Shown: piece after piece, positions 8,568 to 16,066 of the stretch | Layout: the number at the start of each line of letters is the position of its first letter | How positions within the stretch are numbered: the first letter of the stretch is position 1 | Origin: an uncultured bacterium | GTDB taxonomy: Bacteria > Desulfobacterota > Binatia > UBA1149 > CAITLU01 | Direction: 5' to 3' | DNA length: 42,674 nucleotides | Assembly: GCA_903893315.1 (NCBI GenBank) | Contig: CAITLU010000007.1 | Coordinates: forward strand, 1 to 42,674 | Program-made: the position numbers and the translations under genes | Notes under the pieces: model-generated | Told to the model about the DNA's origin: nothing | The model's input: the letters and a program-made list of their open reading frames with translations, nothing else | Databases searched by the model: none

Positions 8568-9740
8568 TCAGACCGCAAGCGCGGCTGCCAGGCTCTCGCA
8601 GACACGATCGACGTCATCGTCGCCGAGCGACGGATAGATCGGCAGACACAACACCTGCGCTGCCGCTTTCTCGCACTCCGGCAGATCGCCGTCTCGATAT
8701 CCCAGCGCGGAAAAACAGGGCTGAAGATGCAGTGGTCGCGGATAAAAGACCCGCGCCGCGACGCCGCCGGCTTCCATCCGCGACACAACTTGATCGCGAC
8801 GCTCGGCAATCCGCACGGTGAATTGATGCCAGACGTGCTGCGAGGCAGTTGCGCAGTGCGGAAGCAGCAGGGCGCCGGCGCGGGACAACGGTTCCAGCCG
8901 CGCCATATAGCGCGCCGCCACGTCGCGTCGCCGCTCGGTCCAGGCATCGAGGCGGCCGAGCTTGGCGTTGAGCACCGCAGCTTGCATCTCGCCCATGCGC
9001 GCGTTGATGCCGACCTCTTCGTGGAGATACGGATCAGTGACCGATGCGCCGTGCACGCGCAGACGCGCCAGACGCGCAGCAACTGCGCCGTCATCGGTCA
9101 GCAGCATCCCTCCATCTCCGGCACCGCCCAGGTTCTTGGTCGGGTAGAACGAAAAACAACCGACATTCCCCCAACGGCCCACCGATCGGCCGTCTACGTC
9201 GGCGCCTATCGCCTGCGCCGCATCCTCGATCACGGCAAGCCCGCGAGCACCGGCCACGCCGACGATTTCCGTCATCGCGGCTGCCTGCCCGTACAGATGC
9301 ACCGGCATCAGGGCGCGCAGCCGCGCACCGCTGCGCCTGTGACGAAGCTCCGCACCGTGGCGCGAGCCGAACTCGCGCTCGATCGCAGCCTCGAACTGAG
9401 CGCCGCCCGCCATGAAGCCGCGCGTGTCGACGTCGCAGAACACTGGCTCGGCACCGGTCCGCACCACAGCACCAGCGCTGGCGAAAAACGTGAACGCCGG
9501 CACCACCACCGCGTCGCCGGCTCCGATGCCGAGCGCCGCCAGCGCCAGATACAACGCGTCGCTCCCCGAAGAACACGCCAGCGCCGCGAGCGCGCCGGTG
9601 CGCTCACGCATGCGCTTCTCCAGTTCGGCGGTCTGCGGACCGAGCACGAACTGCTGCCTTGCAAGCACGGCGTCGATTCGCGCGCGCGCGTCGGCCTCCA
9701 CCTCGGAGAAATCCGCGGCAAGGTCGAGGAACGAAATCAT
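8568..9740 (-). CDS. DegT/DnrJ/EryC1/StrS family PLP aminotransferase
   Basis: PLP-dependent aminotransferase of the nucleotide-sugar type (DegT/StrS family), 390 aa. The Schiff-base lysine is K202 in SFYPTKNLGGAGDGG, and the PLP-ring aspartate is D173 in VIEDAAQAIGA. SSGSDALYLAL near the N-terminus is the phosphate-binding segment. These enzymes usually aminate keto-sugars attached to UDP, GDP or dTDP. No sugar-nucleotide gene is nearby, so the substrate is unknown. A basic insertion at about residues 125-141 (GSRHGAELRHRRSGAR) is not typical of the core fold. The start ATG overlaps the stop of the upstream sirtuin gene (ATGA), implying translational coupling. Confidence 0.9.
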   Translation of the reverse strand: MISFLDLAADFSEVEADARARIDAVLARQQFVLGPQTAELEKRMRERTGALAALACSSGSDALYLALAALGIGAGDAVVVPAFTFFASAGAVVRTGAEPVFCDVDTRGFMAGGAQFEAAIEREFGSRHGAELRHRRSGARLRALMPVHLYGQAAAMTEIVGVAGARGLAVIEDAAQAIGADVDGRSVGRWGNVGCFSFYPTKNLGGAGDGGMLLTDDGAVAARLARLRVHGASVTDPYLHEEVGINARMGEMQAAVLNAKLGRLDAWTERRRDVAARYMARLEPLSRAGALLLPHCATASQHVWHQFTVRIAERRDQVVSRMEAGGVAARVFYPRPLHLQPCFSALGYRDGDLPECEKAAAQVLCLPIYPSLGDDDVDRVCESLAAALAV

Positions 9741-10543
9741 CGTGAGCGCGACGACAGCGGCTCGCCCAGACCGGCGCCACGCAGCAACAACGTCATCGAT
9801 TCACCGGCCGCGCCGCGAACCAGCGCCGCGGCCAGATCATCCTTTGGCGTGGCCTCGTTGTTGACGATCACCAACGGGGCACCGGCTTTTACCGCAACGT
9901 CGGGAAGCGAAGCCACCGGATAGACCACCAGCGAAGAACCGATGACGATCATGAGGTCGCAAACTTCGGCGGCCGCAAAAGCCCGCGCGGTCTCTTCTTC
10001 CGGCATCGACTGACCGAAGGATATGGTCGCCGGTTTGACGCGGCCGCCGCAGGCCTCGCAAACCGGCACTTCCACAGTGCCGGCAAGCAGGCGGCGGTGC
10101 AGTTCCTCCCGATCATGTTCGGCCCCGCAGTCGATGCAGGTGGCACGCAGCGAGGACCCGTGGATTTCGATGGTGCGCTCGCGCGAGTTGCCGGCTTTGA
10201 GGTGAAGGCCGTCAACGTTCTGGGTGACCAGGCAAAGCAGCTTGCCCGCCCTTTCAAGCGCGGCAACCGCGCGGTGAGCGGCGTTGGGCTCGGCGTCGCG
10301 CAGCACCGGGTAGGTCTGGGTGGCCAGGCGCCAGTAATCGCGCCGGGTCTCGGCGCGGGAGCAGAAGAGGTCGAAGGTGAGCTTTCGCGGATCGTACTTG
10401 GTCCACAAGCCGCCGGGCGAACGAAAATCGGGGATGCCGGACTCGGTCGAGATGCCGGCGCCGGTCAGCACCAACACCGACCGGGCCGCTTCCAACAAAG
10501 CAGCGGCACGCGCGGTGGCATCGGCGACATCGGAGAAAGGCAC
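9737..10543 (-). CDS. Sirtuin, NAD-dependent protein deacylase
   Basis: Sir2 family enzyme, about 268 aa, which removes acyl groups from lysines using NAD and makes nicotinamide and O-acyl-ADP-ribose. Clear motifs are LTGAGISTESGIPDFRSPGG (NAD pocket), TQNVDGLHLKAG, IHGSS (catalytic His), a zinc ribbon (CIDCG ... CEACGGRVKP), VIGSSLVVYPVA and IVNNEATP. The open frame continues far upstream only as a shadow of the opposite penicillin-binding-protein gene. The GTG at 10543 fits the family N-terminus, though no strong ribosome-binding site is seen. It leads the unit sirtuin -> aminotransferase -> thiD and overlaps the next gene by ATGA. It is divergent from the PBP gene, with 87 bp between starts. 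Confidence 0.93.
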   Translation of the reverse strand: MPFSDVADATARAAALLEAARSVLVLTGAGISTESGIPDFRSPGGLWTKYDPRKLTFDLFCSRAETRRDYWRLATQTYPVLRDAEPNAAHRAVAALERAGKLLCLVTQNVDGLHLKAGNSRERTIEIHGSSLRATCIDCGAEHDREELHRRLLAGTVEVPVCEACGGRVKPATISFGQSMPEEETARAFAAAEVCDLMIVIGSSLVVYPVASLPDVAVKAGAPLVIVNNEATPKDDLAAALVRGAAGESMTLLLRGAGLGEPLSSRSR

Positions 10544-10630
10544 GGTGTGCTCATAACGAGCGGACCCAAAGCTCTCAAGCCGGGGTTGCGCGTCCGCCTC
10601 GGCGCGGCTAGGGTCTGCCGCTGGAACGCG

Positions 10631-13102
10631 ATGAGGGTGCTGCGCTGGATCGTGGCGACGACCTTCGCCCTCGCCTGTGCGTTCGGACTGGTCGTCGTCT
10701 TGTCTGCATACGACGAGATGACGGCTACCCTGCCGCCCATCGATCGTCTGCTCAACTACGACCCACCCGTCGCCACCCGAGTCTTCGCGTCCGACGGCAC
10801 GCTGGTCGAGGAATTCTTCCGCGAGCGCCGTTATCTGGTTCCGATATCTGAGATTCCGCCCATCGTCCGCAAGGCGTTTCTCGCCGCTGAGGACTCCGGG
10901 TTCTACAGCCACCACGGAGTCGACTTCCTCGGCATCGGACGCGCCTTCGCCGCCAACCTGCGCGCGGGTGATGTCGTCCAGGGCGGCAGCACCATCACCC
11001 AGCAGGTGGTCAAGGCCCTGCTGCTCAGCCCCGAGCGCAGCTACGAACGCAAGATCAAGGAGTTGCTGCTGGCACTGCGCCTGGAGCAGCAACTGACCAA
11101 GGACCAGATCCTCGAGCTGTACCTGAACCAGATCTACCTCGGGGACGGCAATCACGGCATCGGCGCGGCGGCGCGCAACTATTTCGGCAAGGCGGTAGGC
11201 GAACTGAGCATCGCGCAGGCCGCGATGCTCGCCGGTCTGCCCGCTGCACCCAGCCGTTACGCTCCTACCCGCGACATCGCCGCGGCCACTACCCGCCAGC
11301 ACTACGTCCTGCGCCGCATGCTCGAAGAAGGTTTCATCAGTGCCGGCGAGTACCAGAGCGCACTGCGCGAAGGTGTGCGCGTCGTGCCTCGCACACAACG
11401 TCCGAACTCGGTGCGCAACTACTACACGGAAGCGGTGCGCATCCAGCTCGAAGACATGTTCGGCGCCGAGGCTCCCTACAACCAGGGCTACTCGGTGACG
11501 ACCTCGATGGACGCGCACCTGCAGGCGTTGGCCGACGCCGCCATACGCAACGGTGTCGAACGCCTCGATCTCACCTACGGTTACCGCGGCCCGCTCGCTC
11601 ACCTCGACGGCGCGGCGCGCGACGCCCGCATCGCCAAAGACGTTGCCGATCAGTCGCTGGCAACCCTCGACCGTGAGCGCCTGTATCAGGCGGTGGTAAC
11701 GGCCGTTTCGCCCGCGCGACTCCAGGTCGCGATCGGGCCGCGCAGCGCCAGCGTCGACATCTCGGGCATACGTTGGAGTTCGAAGGCCAAGACCCGCTTG
11801 TTCCGCAGCGGTGACGTGATCGAGGTGAGGACACGCGCGCCGGGAACCGCGCGGCCGCGCGGCGTCGGCTCCGTCCGCACCGACAGGAACGGCGACCAGA
11901 CTGCGCCGGAAACGACGACGTTGTTTCTCGCGCAGACTCCCGAAATAGAAGCCGCGCTCATCGCGATCGACCTTCACGACGGCGGTTTGAAGGCGATGGT
12001 GGGCGGCTACGATTTCATGGGCAGCCAATTCAATCGTGCCACCCAGGCCAAGCGCCAACCCGGCTCGGCCTTCAAGCCTTTCGTCTACGCCGCCGCTCTC
12101 GACAACGGCTTCACCGCGGCAAGCATTCTTGTTGACGAGCCGGTCGAGTACATGGACCACGGCCGCCTGTGGCAACCGCGCAATTATACACGCGACTACA
12201 AGGGACCGATCCGGCTGCGCACGGCGCTCGAACAGTCGCGCAACGTCGTCTCGGTCAAGCTCGTCGATTCGATCGGGGTCAATACAGTCGTCGATTACCT
12301 GGAGCGCTTCCGCTTCGACACCAAGTTCGGCCCCAACCTTTCGATCGCACTTGGCACCAGCGAACTGACCCTGCTCGACCTCACCTCCGCGTTCACCACC
12401 TTCGCCAACGGCGGCGTCAAGGTGGAACCGACACTCATCCGGCGCATCGCCGGTAAGGACAACAAACCGTTCTTCGAAAACGAGGCTAGAAAGCGCGAAG
12501 TGCTCTCTCCTCAAACCGCGTCCTTGATGACCTACATCCTCGAAGGCGTGGTTGAACGCGGTACCGCTACGCGCGTAAAAGCCCTCGGCCGACCGGTAGC
12601 TGGCAAGACCGGCACCACCAACGAACAGCGCGATGCGTGGTTCATCGGATACACACCCGACATGGCCGTGGGCGTGTGGGTGGGCTTCGACGACCAGACC
12701 CGCTCAATGGGACACGACGGCACCGGCGGCCGCACCGCGGCACCGATCTGGCTCGAATTCATGCAGGCGGCTCTCGAAAAAACTCCGGTTCACGATTTCG
12801 AACTTCCCGACGGCATCAATTGCCTCAACATCGATGCGTCCAGCGGCAAGCGCGCCAGCGAATCCACGACGCACCCCTTCCTTGAATGTTTCAAGGAAGG
12901 CACCGAACCCGAAGAGCCCCAGGCTGTAACGGCGTGGGGAGGCAACGGCGACGAAGCCACCGGCGGCGGACAGGAGGCAGCTCCCGACACCCTGGCCCCT
13001 GGCGAAGATCCCGAAGCGCCGCCTCTTGCGTCACAGCCTGAGACCCCGAGAGCGGCGAACCCCGAAGAGGGCGGCTTCAGATTTTTCCCCAAGAGGAACT
13101 GA
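10631..13102 (+). CDS. mrcA: Class A penicillin-binding protein 1A (transglycosylase/transpeptidase)
   Basis: Bifunctional peptidoglycan synthase, about 823 aa, anchored by one N-terminal membrane segment (about residues 7-26) with the rest periplasmic. The glycosyltransferase (GT51) domain shows AAEDSGFYSHHGVDF (catalytic Glu about 87), QGGSTITQQ, and ELYLNQIYLG. The transpeptidase domain has SxxK as PGSAFKPF (Ser about 479), a SRN triad element, and KTGTTNEQRDAWF (Lys about 659). An OB-like insert lies between the domains. The C-terminus is a low-complexity Gly/Glu/Pro-rich tail. The start was set at the ATG 10631, directly before the membrane segment; the frame is open further upstream but that part shadows the sirtuin gene. 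The end overlaps the convergent deacetylase gene by 26 bp. Confidence 0.95.
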   Translation: MRVLRWIVATTFALACAFGLVVVLSAYDEMTATLPPIDRLLNYDPPVATRVFASDGTLVEEFFRERRYLVPISEIPPIVRKAFLAAEDSGFYSHHGVDFLGIGRAFAANLRAGDVVQGGSTITQQVVKALLLSPERSYERKIKELLLALRLEQQLTKDQILELYLNQIYLGDGNHGIGAAARNYFGKAVGELSIAQAAMLAGLPAAPSRYAPTRDIAAATTRQHYVLRRMLEEGFISAGEYQSALREGVRVVPRTQRPNSVRNYYTEAVRIQLEDMFGAEAPYNQGYSVTTSMDAHLQALADAAIRNGVERLDLTYGYRGPLAHLDGAARDARIAKDVADQSLATLDRERLYQAVVTAVSPARLQVAIGPRSASVDISGIRWSSKAKTRLFRSGDVIEVRTRAPGTARPRGVGSVRTDRNGDQTAPETTTLFLAQTPEIEAALIAIDLHDGGLKAMVGGYDFMGSQFNRATQAKRQPGSAFKPFVYAAALDNGFTAASILVDEPVEYMDHGRLWQPRNYTRDYKGPIRLRTALEQSRNVVSVKLVDSIGVNTVVDYLERFRFDTKFGPNLSIALGTSELTLLDLTSAFTTFANGGVKVEPTLIRRIAGKDNKPFFENEARKREVLSPQTASLMTYILEGVVERGTATRVKALGRPVAGKTGTTNEQRDAWFIGYTPDMAVGVWVGFDDQTRSMGHDGTGGRTAAPIWLEFMQAALEKTPVHDFELPDGINCLNIDASSGKRASESTTHPFLECFKEGTEPEEPQAVTAWGGNGDEATGGGQEAAPDTLAPGEDPEAPPLASQPETPRAANPEEGGFRFFPKRN

Positions 13103-14099
13103 GAGCCTCCCTGGCCCGCAGGCCCTGCGCAGTCAGATCGCCTTCGGACCGATTGAAGGGGTACGGCTCGCGAAGAACCGCCATCGAAGCATCCACCGAA
13201 GCCGTCAGCGCGGCCAATTCATAACCGCCCTCCAGCAACATCAGGATGCGGCCGCGCGCACACTCGTCAGCCACTTCCATCAGAGCCGCACTCAGGTGGC
13301 CGAAGGCCTCGGCGGAAAGTTCCACCGAAGCCAACGGATCGTCGCGATGAGCATCGAAGCCCGCCGACACCAGCACGAAGTCCGGCTCGAAACGGCGCGC
13401 AACAGGCACCAGCACGTCGCGAAACGCGGCGTAGTACTCGCCGTCACCGGCGCCTGCGGGCATCGGAAGGTTCACGGTAAAGCCGGCGCCGGCGCCCTTG
13501 CCAATCTCGTGGGACGCCCCGGTTCCCGGATAGAAGGGATACTGGTGAGTCGACGCATAAAGGACACGGTCGTCTTCGTAGAAACTATGTTGGGTGCCAT
13601 TGCCGTGATGGACATCCCAGTCGACGATCAATACCCGCTGAGCCATGTGATGGGCAAGCAGGTGACGCGCAACCACGGCGACATTGTTGAACAGACAAAA
13701 GCCCATCGGCCGCCAGGCTTCGGCGTGATGCCCCGGCGGACGGATCGCCGCGAAACCGTTCTCGACTTCCCCGGCCGCGATCACCTCGGCCATGGCGATA
13801 GCCCCACCGGCCGCCAGACGCGCCGCCTCGAAGGAACCGGCCGATGCCGCGGTGTCGGCATCAAAGTGAGTGCTCGGGCGGCCCGCGCTGGCCGCCACGG
13901 CAGCAACGTGATCGTGCTGGTGAACCCGGCGCAGTTCCTCGTCAGTGGCCAATCGCGGCGAAATTTTTTCCACGTCCCGATAGCGCTCAGCGGTGAACAG
14001 GACTTCCAACGCTTCGAGACGTTCTGGCCTCTCCGGGTGGTGAGGTCCCGTGTGATGGTTGCGGAAGCGCGGATCGAGCAGAAGGGCGGTGCGTCGCAT
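13077..14099 (-). CDS. Histone deacetylase family protein (class II-type, zinc amidohydrolase)
   Basis: Arginase/deacetylase-fold protein, 340 aa. Motifs typical of bacterial class II HDAC-like or acetylpolyamine amidohydrolases are visible: HPERPERLEAL at the N-terminus, AIRPPGHHAE (active-site His pair), CLFNNVAVVARHLL, IVDWDVHHGNGTQ (zinc ligands Asp and His), and SAGFDAHRDDPLA (second zinc Asp). Natural substrates of such bacterial enzymes may be acetyl-lysine in proteins, acetylpolyamines or other acetylated amines; none can be chosen here. The frame opens upstream, but the ATG at 14099 starts at the conserved TALLLDP region. It is convergent with the PBP gene and divergent from tatB. 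Confidence 0.92.
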   Translation of the reverse strand: MRRTALLLDPRFRNHHTGPHHPERPERLEALEVLFTAERYRDVEKISPRLATDEELRRVHQHDHVAAVAASAGRPSTHFDADTAASAGSFEAARLAAGGAIAMAEVIAAGEVENGFAAIRPPGHHAEAWRPMGFCLFNNVAVVARHLLAHHMAQRVLIVDWDVHHGNGTQHSFYEDDRVLYASTHQYPFYPGTGASHEIGKGAGAGFTVNLPMPAGAGDGEYYAAFRDVLVPVARRFEPDFVLVSAGFDAHRDDPLASVELSAEAFGHLSAALMEVADECARGRILMLLEGGYELAALTASVDASMAVLREPYPFNRSEGDLTAQGLRAREALSSSWGKI

Positions 14100-14248
14100 G
14101 CGCGTTCTTAACGCAGAGCACCCACCAGCTTCAAGGCGGACCCGCGCGCGACGTAGACAGACAGGGCGAGAGTCGGCCTGTGGCATCATCACATCGGACG
14201 AAATGTCAGGTTGACAGCGGAGCCACATCCTGTAGCGTGGCGCCGATC

Positions 14249-14620
14249 ATGTTTGGCGTCGGTCCCAGCGAACTGCTCGTAATTCTCGTCGTTGCGCTGT
14301 TGGTCCTCGGACCCAAGCGCCTGCCGGAGCTGGCCCATGCTCTGGGCAAAGGCCTGGCCGAGTTCCGCAAAGCAACTTCCGATCTGACCTCCGAATTCGA
14401 CAGCGCCCGCAATGCTTTCACCGAGGAAGCCAGCAAGGCAGCCAGGGATGCTGCGGCCGAGCGGCGCGTAGCGCGCGCCGTGCGAGACGACGAAACCAAG
14501 GCAACGCAGGAAGCAACGCTTGTCGAAGAAAGCCCCGTCGGGCGTGCGACTCCGCTGTCCGAAACCGTAGTCGCGGCTTCGGCGCCGGAAATGAGCAAGA
14601 CCACCAACGTCCCCGCCTGA
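14249..14620 (+). CDS. tatB: Sec-independent translocase subunit TatB (TatA/B family)
   Basis: Small twin-arginine translocation subunit, 123 aa. The N-terminus is a single short membrane helix with the polar N-terminal Glu (MFGVGPSELLVILVVALLVL), then the hinge GPKRLPELA, an amphipathic helix (LGKGLAEFRKATSDL) and a hydrophilic, Ala/Glu-rich tail. The MF-G-x-SELL start and the long tail favour TatB over TatA, but the two are hard to separate by eye. It lies 11 bp upstream of tatC. The ATG at 14249 begins at the conserved helix and was preferred over in-frame upstream codons. Confidence 0.87.
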   Translation: MFGVGPSELLVILVVALLVLGPKRLPELAHALGKGLAEFRKATSDLTSEFDSARNAFTEEASKAARDAAAERRVARAVRDDETKATQEATLVEESPVGRATPLSETVVAASAPEMSKTTNVPA

Positions 14621-14631
14621 GCGCCCGGCCA

Positions 14632-15426
14632 GTGTCCGACATCGAGCTCCCAATCACCGGCCATCTGGCCGAGCTGCGAGCAAGGCTCGCTTGGGCTCTG
14701 ATCGCCGTCGCGATCGCCTTCTGCATCGTCTATCCGGGATCCGCCTACGTCTTTCGTTTTCTCGAAGCGCCTCTGAGAGCGGCAGCGGAGAGCCGCGGCG
14801 TACCGGTCTCAATCGTCGGCACAGGCGTTGCCGAAGCGTTCTTCACGCGCATCACGGTATCCGGCATCGCCGCCTTGTGCCTGGCGTTGCCGGTCGTCCT
14901 CTACCAACTCTGGAAGTTCATCGCCCCCGGACTGCAAGACACGGAGGCCGCCTACGCGCGCTGGTTCGTCGCCTTCGGGACTCTGTTCTTCATGACCGGG
15001 GCCGCCTTCTGTTACCTGCTGGTATTTCCGATCGGCTTTCCGTTCTTCCTCTCCGAGTATGACGACATCGGCGTCCAGCCGATGGTGCGCATCAGCGAGT
15101 ACCTCTCGTTCTCTTCGCAGATGATGGCCGCATTCGGAGTCTGCTTCGAAATGCCGGTCATCACCTTCTTCCTGGCACGCGTGGGATTGGTAACCCACAC
15201 GATGTTGATCAAGCAGGCGCGCTACGCGGTGCTCGCAATTTTCATCGTCGCGGCGATCTTGACGCCGCCCGACGCGGCCTCACAGATGATGATGGCCACA
15301 CCGTTGTGCCTGCTCTACGTCATCTCGATCGGCGTGGCCTACGTGTTCGCCCGCAAGCCGGAAGTCGAAACGCACGACGACGGAGAAGACGACGCGCCGG
15401 ACAAACCGCAGCTAGAAGCCCCCTGA
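14632..15426 (+). CDS. tatC: Sec-independent protein translocase TatC
   Basis: Core receptor of the Tat export pathway, inner membrane, 264 aa with six predicted membrane segments. The conserved N-terminal HLAELRARL and the first-loop/helix-2 region with LYQLWKFIAPGL are present. The segment FEMPVITFFLARVGLV and the following RYAVLAIFIVAAILTPPD are typical of the C-terminal half. The tail is acidic (EDDAPD). The start is GTG at 14632. Together with tatB it makes a minimal Tat unit. Its last 15 bp overlap the convergent downstream gene. Confidence 0.96.
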   Translation: MSDIELPITGHLAELRARLAWALIAVAIAFCIVYPGSAYVFRFLEAPLRAAAESRGVPVSIVGTGVAEAFFTRITVSGIAALCLALPVVLYQLWKFIAPGLQDTEAAYARWFVAFGTLFFMTGAAFCYLLVFPIGFPFFLSEYDDIGVQPMVRISEYLSFSSQMMAAFGVCFEMPVITFFLARVGLVTHTMLIKQARYAVLAIFIVAAILTPPDAASQMMMATPLCLLYVISIGVAYVFARKPEVETHDDGEDDAPDKPQLEAP

Positions 15427-15768
15427 GGGTTTCCCGTACCCGAGGTTACGGCCCAGCTCTTCCTGGAGTTCGGCGGTAGCGGCAACCTGAAACGCGCCGG
15501 TGTCCACGACCAACCCTTCAAAGAGCGCCACGGCGGCGGCAATGAAATCTGGAACCACCATGACGACGACCAGTGACCGCGTGCGGGCCTCGTCGTAGAA
15601 ACGCTGCATCGTGCGGCCCACGGCAACGCCCTCGTAGGCTTCTATCATCAGCTTGAAATAGGCGATCTGCGGACGCGGCACTGAGAAGAACAGAGTGTAG
15701 ACCCCGCCCTCGGCGTCGAACTGTCGGGGCCCGGTGTCTATCGACTCAGTGGTAGGCGTGCGAAGCAT
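15412..15768 (-). CDS. Conserved small protein, DUF4911-like
   Basis: 118 aa, soluble. It contains a segment resembling the short deltaproteobacterial DUF4911 proteins: an aromatic strand (YTLFFSVPRPQIAYFKLMIEAYEG) with the V/I-rich pattern AVGRTMQ, followed by SLVVVMVVPDFIAAAVALFEG. The family assignment is from memory of the pattern and is tentative; no function is known. It overlaps the stop of the upstream zinc-ribbon gene by 23 bp and is the third gene of a minus-strand unit. Its end overlaps tatC by 15 bp, tail to tail. Confidence 0.7.
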   Translation of the reverse strand: MLRTPTTESIDTGPRQFDAEGGVYTLFFSVPRPQIAYFKLMIEAYEGVAVGRTMQRFYDEARTRSLVVVMVVPDFIAAAVALFEGLVVDTGAFQVAATAELQEELGRNLGYGKPSGGF

Positions 15769-16066
15769 CGAACCATACTTGTTCGATCCGTTCGCAGTTG
15801 CGACACTCGGCGCGCACTACTCGCAGCACCCGCTGGCCCTGTGGTTCGGTGCGCTCACCCAACACGTCGAGACGACCGCCGCAGGGACACTGACGTACGC
15901 GCAGGTGCTCGTCGATGCCGACGAAGGTTTCAATTTCCACCGCAGTGGCGGCGCTGCCGCCGGGAAGCGCCGCCAACGCTCTCCGCAGCCTGGCGCGGCG
16001 CAGACGGCGCCAGCCGCTGACGCCGAGTGCTGCGAGCAAAGCCAGCGCAATGACGAGACTGGTCAC
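15746..16066 (-). CDS. Small membrane-anchored zinc-ribbon-like protein
   Basis: 106 aa; no named family recognised. It has one N-terminal hydrophobic helix (TSLVIALALLAALGVSGW) followed by an Arg-rich stretch, so it is probably an inner-membrane protein with a cytoplasmic tail. The C-terminal half has a pair of Cys motifs (CPCGG and CRNC, about 30 residues apart) that look like a zinc ribbon. The GTG start at 16066 overlaps the TGA stop of the AsmA-like gene (GTGA), and its own end overlaps the next start, so translation of the three genes is likely coupled. It could serve the same envelope process as the AsmA-like protein. Confidence 0.65.
   Translation of the reverse strand: MTSLVIALALLAALGVSGWRRLRRARLRRALAALPGGSAATAVEIETFVGIDEHLRVRQCPCGGRLDVLGERTEPQGQRVLRVVRAECRNCERIEQVWFDASHAYH

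Noticed and set aside
8442-9923. 493-codon plus-strand frame
   Set aside because: Shadow of the aminotransferase gene; no motifs.
10544-12514. Very long minus-strand frame upstream of the sirtuin
   Set aside because: It is the antisense of the penicillin-binding protein; only the part after the GTG at 10543 has sirtuin motifs.
13026-14111. 361-codon plus-strand frame
   Set aside because: Antisense of the HDAC-like gene with its full set of motifs.
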